A stretch of DNA of 64,000 nt from Sphagnum compactum (Eukaryota > Bryophyta > Sphagnopsida > Sphagnales): the NCBI GenBank assembly GCA_965153455.1, contig OZ234496.1, positions 20,886,304-20,950,303 of the forward strand, in the 5' to 3' direction. The position numbers and the translations under genes are program-made. This document shows positions 45,560-59,199 of this stretch, piece after piece. Under the pieces are notes generated by a model. It was not told the DNA's origin, made no database searches, and was given only the letters and a program-made list of their open reading frames with translations. Positions within the stretch are counted from its first letter, which is position 1; each line of letters starts with the position of its first letter.

Positions 45560-47840
45560 TTAGCATTTGCAAGATCAATTTTATCCATGAACACAATTTT
45601 CATCCATCATCAAGTTGAAGGGAATTACCACTTTGTGTTTTAGCTACCTAGAGCCTTCAAAGAGCAAAGCATGATAGTTGAAGACTCAAAATGTGCAAGC
45701 ACTTCTAGAAAAGAAGGATATTGGCAAGGAAGTAGGTAGGTCTATAGGTCAAAGTGCCAAAGATTTATTGGTGTGTAAGAAATAGGCAAGGTGCATGAGA
45801 TTGGTAAGTTGGTACGTGGCCCAGAGGTAGGTTTGTAGGCCTCACACAGATAGACATCTATTTCTATATCATAAAATTGAAGGTTAAAAAGAGCCTCCCC
45901 ATCTTAGTATTACTTTCATCTTAGTAGCAATGCTCATGTTAAACATGAAATGCTGATCAGTTGTAACAAATTCCATATAATGATCATTGCTTCAATTAAA
46001 TTGGTTTGATTCTTTTCACTCAATATTCATTGTCTAAATTTTTGCAATTTTTTTCCTTTGCATTGTGATGTTCCTTCTTGTTAAAGACCTTTTGATGGAA
46101 ATGCACTGACAACATCCCCAGCTCCAGAAACTGCCACATGATTTCTTTTAGCATAATATTCCATGGCGTTGACATGCAGCCATAAGTACCGTCCTTGTTT
46201 TGTTGTCTCTTTCCCAAAATCTCCTTGTTCGTTTTGGGTATCATCAGAAAACTAGATGTGCACATGTATCCATTGCACAATGAGCACCTAGGGAAAACTC
46301 GCTTAAACTTTGTAGAAGATTTGTCCCCTCTATCTGTAGTAGATACCTCACATCCAAACGATGAAGATTATGTTTCAAGGAGATCTAGATTGATTGATCT
46401 AATTCAGTATCGTAATTTCTTAGAATGCAAAGTTCATAAGATACACACAAGAGATGCATAAAATGTGCATTTGGAGAAAATTTTCAGTATCTTGGGCATC
46501 TATGTACTACTGGCATATCAGCTGATCAGAAAACAATATATAACCCAAATCTTTTCTTTCTAAGGAAAAAAAATGTGGAGATGACTAACCCACCATTCTT
46601 TATGGATGTAACAAAAATTTGTTCACTTTAAATGTACATAAGCCAAAATAACATAAATGAGTCCAAGCATGCTAAGTACAGGAGAAAAGTAGTCCCAATG
46701 TTAAGGTATCTTGGCCTATTTCCATGTGGATACGTATCTTTTATTATTTTACCTAAACATTTCTGGAAATAAATTATAGAAAATTGTATGGGAGAGAGAA
46801 TAATACATAACCAACGCTTGGCACTTTACAACTCATTTTTGAACTTATTTTGCATTAGATTTGAGTTTCCAAAAGTTGATGGTAGATTGTCTTATTATAT
46901 ATAGACCTCGGATAGGTTGACGAATGTGTAGATTCTTTTTAATAACAGAACTTTTTAAACTTATTTTTCAACTTAGTTGCTTGCATGAATAATTTGTGTT
47001 GCACAAGTAGTGAGAGGTGGTGATGTTCATAGGTGCCAAATCTCTTTACAAGTTCAACATCTTTTGGTTGTAGGTTGCACTTACAATTGCAAATATGAAT
47101 TAGTATTTAATATTAGGACCTAAAATAAAGTTATGGTGTCATAAAAGATATGTAACTACCTACTTGATATAGAATCATTAATCATCACCTACTTTCACAA
47201 TTGTTGTCTTCTAAGTGTAAATATTTACCACAATATAATGCCTAACAAGAGCCATTCAAATTTATGCATATAATAAAATTATTCTTAAAATAGCTTTGTC
47301 TTGAGACCCTTTTCATTTTGAAATCCTTTGTCACATTTGAATGTTGATTATCTGCAAAGGAAAGCTCACTCAGGGCAAAGACAAGTAATCTTCTCATAAA
47401 GGAGGGTGAAAAGTAATACTTTTTCCATCAAGTGGCATTTATAGCATAACAATCTCAAAAATGACAAAAATAGAAGAAAAATCAAATCTCAATATGAAAT
47501 TTATTTCCCACCAACCTAGAGGAAAAAGGAATTTTAGGTCATGTTTAGTACCAATGTACTTGTTGAAAGTTATGATCTCCCTTTCAGTTCACCCCATTAA
47601 TAGGAAAATTGATGTTCTCCACCATTAGTCCTTCTTTTTTAATAAATATTTTTAATGAACACAAAGTCACATAAATGGGAAGTTTCTATATGTGGGGCAT
47701 AAAAATAGATAGGCCATGGAAATAAAGCATGGTAACACCTTGCTCTTTAAAAATCGTAAAGCATTCTCTTACCAAGTATTGTTATAGGTGATCATCCCAA
47801 ACAAAAAGGAGTAAGCTCAATAATATGTGCACAAAAATTT
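45560..47840. other. Intergenic DNA, no gene seen
   Basis: A less AT-rich patch at 46050-46460 has open frames on both strands but no recognisable domain. A GTAGGTAGGTCTATAGG / GGTAGGTTTGTAGG patch lies near 45730-45840. Confidence 0.45.
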
Positions 47841-47861
47841 AGCTTGTCAAAATGACAAGCT
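47841..47861. repeat. Perfect small palindrome
   Basis: AGCTTGTCA-AAA-TGACAAGCT has 9-bp arms and a 3-base loop. No associated gene; significance unknown. Confidence 0.6.
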
Positions 47862-48181
47862 GAATGAAAGTAAATGTAAAATTGTAATAAATTTATAATT
47901 CAAATGTTGCACATTGAATGATAAAAATTAACATAATTATTCATTTTGTGCATTAATTTTCATCTTTCAAGTTATTTATTTAGTTTTGGTCTATTTTTTT
48001 GAAATGCAGATAATTTCAAACTTGTCTATATTTTTGGAATGAAAGATTTTTGTAAAGTATCTGGTAAGTATGTTTTAACAAATACATATATATTTAACAT
48101 TTTATTAGAATCAAATCTCAAGAATATAATGATAATTATATCTCCAAAAGTAAAGGAGCAAACACATTTTAAAAGTAGACC

Positions 48182-48225
48182 AAAGTATCCCCATTTACAA
48201 ACCATCCAACCAATGGGGATACTTT
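48182..48225. repeat. Hairpin with 14-bp perfect stem
   Basis: AAAGTATCCCCATT (48182-48195) pairs exactly with AATGGGGATACTTT (48212-48225) across a 16-base loop. The surroundings are AT-rich and non-coding; it may be the core of a decayed inverted-repeat element. Confidence 0.7.
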
Positions 48226-48229
48226 TGAT

Positions 48230-51200
48230 TTTTTTTTAGATTTTTTTTATTTCTAAACTTTTTTTAATAATTTTTTATAGTAATAATTAAGGTTTAAAAG
48301 AATTTTTGATTATATTTTAATCCATTTTTATTCTACATTATGAAGTTTATATGCATGCTACAAGGTAAAGCTAAATTTTTAAAAAAAAATTTGGGTCTAC
48401 TTTATCATGCTTTTACCCAACATGAAAAACATAACAAAGTCATAAATGAAAAACTAAATGAACATAAAAACACGTATTCGAGTTGTTTGTTCATTAATAA
48501 TTGATCTAGGTCTTTATACACATTAGATAACTCTTGTTATCATGGACTTTATTAGTCACCTCACTTTTCGTATCTATATTTGAAGGGCAATATATTATTT
48601 CATATCTAACATTCCCCTAAAATGATACCCTCAAAATTTGCATACAATACATATGTTTTTCCTTAGGTATATTTTTTGTAAGAAAGTTTGCAACCATTTT
48701 TTCACTACTGTAATATTTTTATTTTTATTCTCCATTGATAGTCTTTTCATGTATATAATGAAATTATTTTTCTATATGTTTAGATTTTGAATGATATTTG
48801 AGATTTTTTGTAAATGCAATAGCACTCTGGTTGTCACAATTCACAATTCATTGAGGAATGTAAAATTTGAACATGTTTCAACTACATAAAAAATAAAAAT
48901 TATTATAATTAAAAAATTAATTTTTTTGTGATCAACATGTAATGTTTAAAAACAAATCTTGGCAATTCAATTTGCACCCAATTTACAAGCATTGGTGTAT
49001 TGATCACAAATGAAAGGAAATCACTAATCCATATGTTGTAATTTAATTACAATTTATCATCAAGCAATGGTATTTGTAATGAAGAAAATGTTGGTTATCT
49101 ACCCATATAATTAGCAATGTTTCGAATTGAATTTTTAACTAATAAAAAGATCACAAAGTTGATCCATTGTGAAACAACTCCATCAAAGTTGGTTTCACAT
49201 GTTAAATGCAAAGGCATTTTTACATTTTCACTAAATTTTGCATTTTAACATCTATTTTTTTACTAACAATATTTTGAATAGTGTCAACAAATCTACATGA
49301 AGCCTAATCAGACAACACATGCTCATATGTCAATAACATGAGATGTTGAAATAACAGTGTTATAAATGTATTTTGATTAAAGGGTAATAATGATATGATG
49401 CATAAAAATCTTCCTGATTTGCACAAAGACAAAGAAAATTAAAAAATTCTCCAAAATTTGTTTTTGAAACAAGACAAATTAATTCATTCTTATATAAAAA
49501 AAAAATGTAAAAAAATAAAGAGATCACAAAAGAAATTGTTACATTTTATTCAAAATAGATTCCAACCACTAGAATGCATTTTGGTAGGACTAGATGAATA
49601 GTGAACTCGAAACTTGTTTTACTTATACAAAGCTTTAGTTTATTTTGTCATTAGAATTTCATGGTGATACATGTGTATGCACTTTTGGGGGGGTATATGC
49701 ATAGTGGGTTATATGTTATTCCATGGTTGAAAAGAGGGCCTAAAAGGGGTAACATTTTATTACATGAAGCCAAAAAACAAGAAGAAAGTGACTTCAAATG
49801 GGCATACAAAACACGCTTGTGAATGCATGCAAAAAGGGCCTAGGTGATGAATCGCCTTTGCATGTTGAAAGCCCTTATTCAACCCTTTGTATGCCCTATG
49901 CCCCTTGAAACCCCTATACAATAAATCCTTTATGAAAATGAAGAGGGAGGGAAAAAAGTGAAAAAAAAATGATGAAAAAGAAAAGAGAAACCCTAAACCA
50001 ATATGTAAAAGGGTGAAAATGTGATCATTGAACATTACCATCCTTAGGAAGGTAATGCCAAGTAAACAAGTTCAATATTTTTTACTTCCAATAAAAATTA
50101 TTATCACCTACTAATTTTATTGCAACTATTCCAATAATACTAAAGACCTTATGCAAAGAAAACAAAAAAAAAGTAAGGTTTGTCATTTAAGGATAGACCT
50201 ATTGTCCTAACTGTAAGCCATTTCAATAGTGTAAGAAGAAGAAAATATTGAAAGCAAGCAAGAAAAATAAGAGGGCCTCGGAAATAACTAAAGTATCTTC
50301 CCTTTCCTACTACCATGTACTAGTTGTTACCTTCTTGTGGTAACACAAAACTTCCTATTCTAAATACTAAAATAGAATAGACATTATCACTACTATTGTA
50401 AAAAAAAAAGGAACTATTATATAAAATGTAACAAAACATTATGCAAACTTAAACTATACTATCTTCCTTCATATTCTAATAGAATAAACTCACACAAAAC
50501 ACATTGAGGTCCTTCAACCATTTTTCATTGAATAATACCAATACAATACAATTCCAAGCTACTTTTCCCTCTCTAGTGTTACAAATACTACACATCTCCA
50601 AGAAAGAGTTTTAAACCAAACTCTCACTCAATGAATGCCATAAAATGGCCTCAAGTCTTCTTCTAATCTTCTTTCTCACAAAACCACATAAGGCCCACAT
50701 TTACCCCATGAAAATAGGTCCTTATCCTAATCCTTTTTAGAAATCTCCTATATGATTGGGTGGATTACAACCAACCGCTCATCAACATGAACTAATTAAT
50801 CCCACTAACTTCATCCCTTTGGTAAGGGATTGTAAGTCTACCACTAATACTTCTTAGGATGCCTATGACACTAACTAGTCTAGGGATTTTTTTATCCCTT
50901 AATACAATAATTTTTTAAAATTACATAAAATATCAAGTTAAAAGTTAAGATTTACATGGAATAAAATGTTACCCCTTTTTGGTTCCATTATAACATAATA
51001 AGGTACCTTAATATTTAGTTTCTTCACACTTTACATCAAATTTTGAAACAATTAAGGCACACATGAATGATTTAAAAACTTCCATGGGATGACCTTTAAA
51101 TATGTTTTGAAGGCTCTCAACATTTCCATGGTCATAATCCCTCACCATAATGTATAAAAGACCTAAATAAACAAGTTTTCAATTTTCAACTTCAATCCTT

Positions 51201-53100
51201 GGAATGTTGTCAAAAAACATTTGTGTAAGGTAACATTTGAGGGTTAGGATGTTTTTGAAACAATGGGCCCCAAGGCCAAAGGCCAAATGTCCATTATTCA
51301 AGGGCATTGCATGGCATAAAAATTGACAAGTTTTCATTGCTTTTAAAAAATATTTATTTTCTTGATATCCCAAGAAGAAAAAGTATAAACCCATGTAAAA
51401 CATTTTGAAAAATGAAATGTCACCCACTTTTTGGGCATTTTTTGAAAGACCTAAAATATGTTTTTGTGATCAAAATTTATAACCCAAACTATAAGGTAAC
51501 CCTCATCACCAAAATCCAAGGAAACTTGGATTAAAGAATCTCAATCTTTAAAAGAAAAACAATTAATTGACATTCAGTTGCACCACATGGGTTGTGTTCC
51601 CCCCTATGTGCACACTATGAAAAAATTGTAAACATTTGGGTCCAAATGTGATTTAATGCACCAATTTGTTTACTTGGGATTAAAAACTATTATCTTTTAA
51701 AAGTTTTTTTGCCAAAAAATACTTTTTTCATAAAAAGGAATTTTCAAATGAAATCTTTTGCAACTTTTTATTTATCATATTTACAATTGCTCCAATATGT
51801 CACTTTTTTTTTGCTAATAATTTTTGAATAAATATGAATTTTCAAAAATGTGAAAATTTGGTTAAATTTTGCATTTCATCTTAAAACATGATCATAATTT
51901 CAATTCACATTAAATTGTTTCGACATATTACTTTAATATCTTGTATTATAATTTATAGCTTTGTTTTAAACACCATATACTTTTCACCACATTTGCATGT
52001 TGTAAAGGATTCATGAACTTTAAATAAACCTTGAGTTTTGAAAAACACAAAATTGAATTTTCTTGAAGTTTTGAGTGCATTTTAAATGTGTTTAATAGCC
52101 CTTTATTACTAAAATTATTTAAAAAATTAAAAAGCTTGTATTCCAAAAATTAGAAAGCCTTTTATGAAAGTAGTGTTGTTGAATGAAGTTAAATTTCCTT
52201 TGCTCAAACCAAAATTCAAAATTGAAACGTGTAATGATTCAATTTAGACTTCATGACATCAAGCACAACTTGCTATGATTAACATGCCATTAAAGTGACA
52301 CCACATAGACATATGTAAACAAAATTGCATAAAGTTGATGTGATGACATAGATTTTGGTTCATTTCAATTCATTTCAACCCACCTATAGAAGTTACACAA
52401 GTAAGAATTTTATATTCTTACAATGTTCTTGACATGTCTTCTTGAAATTATTTCAAGTTGAAAGCCTTGAAATGCTTGTAAATTGACCCCTTATCATTAA
52501 GTGTTAAATTGCATCATTGTGAAAACTTTTATTTTTGGTTTATCAACTATAGTCAATAGGGTATGGCCCCAATCGTTGATTGAATAAGTGGAAATTATTA
52601 CAAATTTGTAAACATAAATGCAATGGCCTTTCAAGCCCTCCTAGTCTTGACCTTAAAAACAAATTGCTCAAAAACTTTATGATTGATTCAATTCACTATC
52701 TATTAATCAAATATCAAAAATGAACATCTTAAGCCCTCATAAAAATTAAAAGCATTAAAAGAAGGTGGGAAAACATGTTCCTTCTGTGTTTCTAAACAAA
52801 AAAACCTAAAATTTTGTTTTTTCCAAACTTTTTCCTTGATCATTGATTTGAAATATTAAAATTAATTAAAAAAAATTCAATTGAAGCTCAAATTTTACAT
52901 AATTTAGATAATCTTTTGATATAAAATTTGAAGTGAAATGTTCTATTTAAATGAATTCTATGTTGTTCTAAAATTGGAAGGGTTTAAGAAATGTGGGGTG
53001 TGATGTTCCTAGTGGTACCGCCCAAGGATGGGTTTGATATATAAACAAGATTAGCATCACATTTAAGGTAGACATGCCTATCACCAAACATTTGATGATA
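48230..53100. other. AT-rich intergenic DNA, no gene seen
   Basis: Nearly 5 kb with only random short open frames. No RNA gene, transposon protein or clear repeat was detected by eye. Confidence 0.45.
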
Positions 53101-53109
53101 TAAACTTAT

Positions 53110-53420
53110 AAATCTATGGATATCGGTCCATTACTTTTAGAGCTCAAAGAGATTTTATAACCCTCCACTTAGCACATCCCAAAGTTACCAAAAATGTTCA
53201 AATCAGTCAAAGAATGAGCAAGATATGTTCTTTGAAAATGAAGACATGTGGTGTTTTGTTTAGGCACGTAAGAACAAGTTGGTATTTTGGAGCTTAAGAT
53301 CTTTGGACATTGATCCATTGTTTTTGCACTTCAAAAAGGTTTTGTCCAGTTTTAAACAATGCAACCATAACAAATAAAAGATTGAGAAAGATATAACATC
53401 CAAAAGTAAAAAAAGTTTAA
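53110..53420. repeat. Imperfect two-copy repeat (about 185 bp apart)
   Basis: ATGGATATCGGTCCATTACT (53117) and TTGGACATTGATCCATTGTT (53303) begin two similar segments. Each continues with a CTCAAAGAGATTTT / CTTCAAAAAGGTTTT block and a GAATGAGCAAGATAT / GATTGAGAAAGATAT block. The origin is probably a decayed retroelement. Confidence 0.5.
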
Positions 53421-54689
53421 TGTTTCTTTGTTCTTTTTGAATGAATTCATCTTCTTCTTAATTTTTTCATCCTTTGTCTTTAGAATTCAAAAAAATATTG
53501 TAAACCTTCAATTGGTGCACCCATGGCCATGAAAATCTTTCAAAAAAAGAAAAAAACCAAGAAAATATGTTAGGTGATAGATGATAGAGTAATGCTTGGT
53601 GATATACGTGCCCACCCTAACAACAATGGGAAATATTGTATAATTTTTTCTGATACTTGTTTGGAATGTTAAAAACAACAAAAAATGTATAATTTTCAAG
53701 TATATTTTGATGTTCTGTTCTTCATAGTTACAGTTATATGTCAAATCAGTGAAATTTTCTTTTTGTTTACAACTAAAGCATAGAAAAGAAATTGAAAAAT
53801 GAAAAATACAAAAGTGTGTTTACAAATACGATATGCATGCAAAATCCTAAAAGTCAATTGTTTTCATACACATACTCCTCAATAATTCCAAGTTGGAATT
53901 TGGACATCAAAGTTGTGCTTGCATTTAGCAATCATGAAGCACAACACACCACAAGGCTTTGATTTTGTGTATATCATGTCACAACAACACATAATATTAC
54001 TGTATTTGTTGTATGATTTGCTTTGAAGTTATTGCATTTCTGAACTACGATTCTACATTGTGTTCTCTGCTCTCAAAGTACTCATTTCAAAGAAATTACC
54101 TCGGAGTAACTGTGGGTTAGGATGGTTAGCTGAACATACCCCCAAAGAAGCGTGGAAATGAAAAAGGTTCAAAATTATTTTTTTCTTAATTTATAGTTTT
54201 TTTGTAATTGCTTTTTGCATGTGGGATTTTAGTAGCATACATGTTTGACTTTTCTGGTATTGTTGGCAAAAGAGCACAATGGATGTCCCCGACAAAGCTT
54301 CACCCCAATATTGTTCGCGAAGGTGAATTGACCCCCACATTGGGATCATGGTTTAAACCCCAAAACCCATTTAACTGGTTATATTAGGCCCCAAAAATCA
54401 TAGAATTGAACTCAGGGACCCCAATTTAATCTATGTAACCAACATGTCACGACGATCAAATTATCTTTAATCCCCAATACAAGCTTCTGATATGTCTAAA
54501 AATATTCATGTATATCAACATAGTGTGCATAAAAAAACATCATGATGATGAGTAACCAACATATAGCCATGACCAAATTATCTCTAGAATCCTCTATAAT
54601 CTCTAAAAAATGTACATCTACATGACAATAATATGCATTGGAAAACATAATGATAATGGTGGATCATTTACCCAACATGTCACCATGAC

Positions 54690-54900
54690 CAAATCTCAAA
54701 ATCTCCACTCTCCAATGTTGATAAAGTTTTACAACAAGTTTTGAAAATGCAGATTCTGAGATGTAGATTCCTGTGATGATGATGAAGCCCAAGTTGTGAG
54801 TAGGTTGCAGGAGCTTGAAAGTGAGTAGCCATGTAGTCAACACAAGCTCCTATAAGTTCAGGTCCTTTCTGATATGTCAATGGATCTTTGTACAAGAGGA
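54690..54900 (-). pseudogene. Possible monoacylglycerol-lipase-like relic
   Basis: On the minus strand the frame starting near 54895 reads YKDPLTYQKGPELIGACVDY then MATHF. The adjacent frame reads FIIITGIYISESAFSKLVVK. Plant monoacylglycerol-lipase-like hydrolases have a DPL.Y.G.PR block, then a short helix, then a PFL..HG..D....P strand-loop; the order is similar but catalytic residues are not conserved. Weak and based on memory only; a chance frame is possible. Confidence 0.25.
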
Positions 54901-55749
54901 GGAAGAATTTAAGAAGACAACGAATTTAAGAAGACAATGAGAAAAAAACGAAAATGGTGACAACTTCTTTCTAACTGACAGCCAACCAGTTATGTCCAAA
55001 AGTTTCCAAGAACAGCAAGAAGCACGATGCGTACCTAGATGACGACAAGAACCCAATAAAGCATCATAAAAGTCGATTTAAGTGGAAAAGGAAGAAAAGC
55101 AGCGGCTGCATGAACTTTGATCCAGAAAGAAAATAACAGTACACATGTGACCGCAAATGTTCTTCAGCTGCAGTGCAGATCTCCATCATGCTTTTAAGGG
55201 TAAGGACCAGTGTTGGACGGTTTGTTTTGTTTTGTTTTTTTTTTTTTGAGAATCGTTAGTTTTGATTTAGGAAACATAATATAAGAATCGACCCAGTTTT
55301 TTTTTCTTTTTTCATTTTAGAGAATCAATCAGGGTTTAAGTTTTTATAATACATCATCAATTCATCCCGTTCTTATGAGAATGATTCTCACAAATGTGAG
55401 AATTGTTGGTTTTCAAAGGCAGTTCTTTGTAATCAAATATCACAATTTTTTTAGAAAAAACTTGATTTTTGAAGTCTGATTTTCCAATAAAAAACAAGAA
55501 TAATTATAAATTTTGTAATAAAATTCAAAGATGAAACGAAATAAACAAAGATTAGCAAGAAAAAAAGAACTTTTCCAAGTTACAAAATGAAATGTTTTTA
55601 AAAATTATAAAAGACCTCTTTTTAAAGCTCGTAACTTTTTCATCTCTTGTTTGTTTTAAGTGATCTGAAATGCTATGAAAATGTCAACTTAAGCTTTACA
55701 AATCATTTTTGAACACCAAAGGCAACATAGCTTGATTACTGGTTTTCAA

Positions 55750-55772
55750 GTAACCCTAAACCCTAAACCCTA
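55750..55772. repeat. Short run of CCCTAAA telomere-type heptamers
   Basis: Three AACCCTA units (AACCCTAAACCCTAAACCC) lie on the plus strand, in the opposite orientation to the 26.7-28.7 kb arrays. It is too short to be more than a relic. Confidence 0.6.
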
Positions 55773-55779
55773 TTTGTCC

Positions 55780-58640
55780 TCCATGATCTACCTTTAGTCT
55801 AATGGACTCTCTGGTCCCAAACGGACGTAAAAAAAATATAAATTATACAATATAAAAATCTCTGTTTTAACAATAATTGTTTAGTGGAACTTATAATTAA
55901 TAAATATAATCTTTTATAATTATTTATAAAAGTGATTTATTATGGATAACACTCGTAAAAAAAACCCTTAAAACTCAATCAATAATTTTCTGAATTAAAA
56001 CATTATTCTTGACAATCCAAAATAATAATTTGGAATTGAAATTTTGACTTTCAAACCAAATTATTTTCAAAAATTTGAATTAAAAAATTCACAATTGAAA
56101 TTCTAATTTTTAGAACCAAAAATAATACTTTAAAATTCAAATATCAAAATTTAGATCAAATAATCTTTTTGAATTTTAATAAACAATTTCAAATTCAAAT
56201 TATTTTTGTAAAGAATTGAAATAGTAGTTTTCAAAATGGAAATATTAAATCTTAGATTCATTATATGAACAATATAGATACATGCGCATAATTAATATAC
56301 ACATTAATATATATTTTGATATATGTAACATATCATAAATATAATTTTAATACATACATAAAATACACCCCTATGTTATCGTAAAATATTTTTAAGATAA
56401 AACTAATTTGGTGACTATGCAACTAATGGGACATGTCAATCTAAAATGGATGAAAATAGATTTAAAAGTTATCCAACCAATAAAATGAAATTTGCAATAG
56501 TTACATCATAGTTGTAAAAATGATCAAAATAATTGAATTTAAATGTTGTTGTAAATATTCCTAAACTTAATCACAAACGATTACAAGTCGAATATAATCG
56601 CAAACGGAGTGGTTACATTTTGGTTGATTTCTATTAGTGTTGTGACAATCAAAATAACAGGTTACAATTTCAAAATTTTAAAGAACCTACCTAAAAAATG
56701 GCTCAAGTTTTAAAATTGAACCTTAATTAGAACCAAAGTTCCCCAATCTCAAGAACCAAAACTAAAGTCGAAATCAAGGTTCCAACTATGTGTGAAACTA
56801 GAACCAAATCTAGTTTACAATTTTTTGCTTCTAAAATGAAGTCTATAATCATGAGTAATCCACTTATAACCCACCAATTTTGGTATAACCATTAATGGGT
56901 TATTTAGAATTAGATTGGGTTCTATTCCATTTTTTATTTTCATAATTGAAATCAAAACAAAAATTAACTTTTTAATTGTTGAATAACCAAACCCCAAAAC
57001 CAATTTGTACGTTCCACTTAACCCCTAAACATTAGAGCAAACCATTTTTGGTTCACTGCTTCATGTTTTCTTACTTACATTATGTTGAGTTTAAAATTGA
57101 CACCCTTACGATATAAGATCATGTTAGACCTTTTTTATCACCCTTATGAGGTTGCATTTGAGTTTTTCAAGTTGATTGACAAATGTTTTTGAAACTTGAG
57201 TAACATCTAACTTGTACAACCAAATTACAAAAATATTTGTGCCCATGCTACAAAATAAAATAGTGGAATCTAGGAAAGAGGTGAGTTTATACAATGTGCT
57301 TATAACGAACGTTATGAATTATCCAAATAGTTGTGAAATTTTTTTGCCTAAATTTTTTTTAGCATTTTGTGCACATTGGACGATCAAGTTTTGACCATTC
57401 ATTTTTCGTTTATTTTCATTCTTTTTTCAATAGTTTTTTTTTCACATGATTCATATGCATTATTTCTATTTGATGACAAAAATTATCACGGGTGAAGCAC
57501 AACATCTTGCTCCAATTATTCAAAAATGTGCAATTCTGAAAGCTTCTAATTTTTTAAATTTTTTCAACAATGAAGTTTTTTCATTTCTCTTTCAAATCTT
57601 TCTTTTAATTTATAATTGAAACATTGAACTTGAAATCCTTTACGACTTTACATAGTCAAAATTTCAAGTTTTGTCATTTTACATGACTTGTGGATGGCCT
57701 TGTAATGATTGGTTCAACTTTTGGATCATAATTATTTTGGTCAAATGTCAATGAAGGTTTATTATCGCCTTTTATAAAAGGCTAGTTATTTTTTGCTACT
57801 CCAACTACACTACTGATTTGGAAATAAAAAACACACACACAAAGTCATTTTATACATCACATGATAGCCTATGGCTTCACAAAATTGATTATTGAATTTC
57901 CATGTGAAGAATTATTTAGGCCCATGAGCATGATAATTTTAAAAGCCCTTAAATGTACAACTTACACAATGTAAAAGATTATCAAGTAGTTTCTTCACAT
58001 AATGACAATACTTTTTAACCTCCCTGTTGAGGTAGCCCGAGGAAACCTAAATTGTACTTGCAAATGTAATCAATTTAAGTTCAAAGTCCAATGTCCAAAC
58101 CATGTTGGGGGATTCTACTATTTTTACAAAGAACCTTCTATTCCTATTTTTTTATATAAAGTTATTTCTTTTTTGGTTTTTTTTTTTGTTTTTAAATATA
58201 AATTCTCTTTGGGTTTTAGTTCCCTACTTGAGTAACCTTTAGGCAACCCTGCGACAAAAGTCTTTTGCCATTGAAAAAGTAAAACAATATAATCTTGGCA
58301 ACTTTGTTTTCAAAAAATATAAAATTTTTGCTAGATTTTAAAAATTGTGGTCACCCCAAAAGAAGTGATTGAATGGATTTAGTTATAATACCTTAACATA
58401 AAATCTAAAAGTACCCTTCAATTGTGTTTCAAAAAAAATAATTATTTCTTTCATAAACAAGCAAAAAATTCCAACACAAGGCATAAATTCACTCTCTTTC
58501 ACCAAGCCTAGCATAAAATCCATTTTACAAAAGCATGGGATTTGCACAAAGTCTATAATACCATAAAATGTTTTCCATTTTTAACTATGAAAGATTGTGT
58601 GTCACTTTTCATCCCCTTGCACTTTTTTGGTCTTTTAAAG
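55780..58640. other. AT-rich intergenic DNA, no gene seen
   Basis: No coding or RNA feature is recognised. At 56690-56830 AACCAAAG/AGAACCAAAACT words mirror the TTGGTTCC patch at 14.9-15.2 kb on the other strand. Confidence 0.45.
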
Positions 58641-58647
58641 ATGCATC

Positions 58648-58838
58648 TTCTATATTATAATTCCGCTCAGTCCTTATTATGGTACTTTTGAATGGTCCTC
58701 CACTCAGTAACTTTGTGGACAGGGGCCTGGGAGAGTGGGAGTGGCTGGGGCCTGGGAGTACCAAATTTTTTTTTTCTATATTATAATTCCGCTCAGTCCT
58801 TATTATGGTACTTTTGAATGGTCCTCCACTCAGTAACT
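58648..58838. repeat. 65-bp direct duplication (126 bp apart)
   Basis: The segments 58648-58712 and 58774-58838 are identical or nearly so (TTCTATATTATAATTCCGCT ... CCACTCAGTAACT). Between them GGGGCCTGGGAG occurs twice (58723, 58747). High identity implies a recent duplication compared with the decayed surroundings. Confidence 0.9.
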
Positions 58839-58839
58839 A

Positions 58840-59190
58840 CGTCCGTCTGTGACGGAGCTCGGGTCCGTCACAGAAGGCCGACCGGGCCCGGCCCCGGACT
58901 CCCGGATTTCGATCGACCGGGCCCGCCGTGGGGGGTGCCGGGCCGGGTCCGTCACAGAAGGCCGATCGGGCCCGGCCCGGCACTCCCGGACTCCCGGATT
59001 TCGACTGTCTGTGACGGTCCTGGGTTTTGGATTTCGAGGTCACCAAAATCGAGGTCTCGATCTTATATATAAATTCTGTCTGTGACGGTCCTGGGTTTTG
59101 GATTTCGAGGTCACCAAAATCGAGGTCCCGAAATATGTTTCATGGGTTTTGGATTTCGAGGTCACCAAAATCGAGGTCCTGAAATATTTT
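58840..59190. repeat. GC-rich island of palindromic and tandem modules
   Basis: In AT-rich DNA, this 350-bp island is rich in GGGCCCGGCC-type sequence. TCTGTGACGG occurs forward near 58855, 59008 and 59080, and inverted (CCGTCACAGA) near 58865 and 58950; the first pair forms a perfect 11-bp-arm hairpin around a 7-base loop. The module GGGTTTTGGATTTCGAGGTC then ACCAAAATCGAGGTC occurs three times (about 59023, 59093, 59145). The proline/glycine/arginine-rich frames are incidental. Confidence 0.8.
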
Positions 59191-59199
59191 CATTTTTTG

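Noticed and set aside
45374-45643. 89-codon plus-strand open frame
   Set aside because: Crosses the right half and end of MITE 3; incidental.
46020-46461. Overlapping open frames on both strands
   Set aside because: No recognisable domain, start context or splice sites; left as unannotated.
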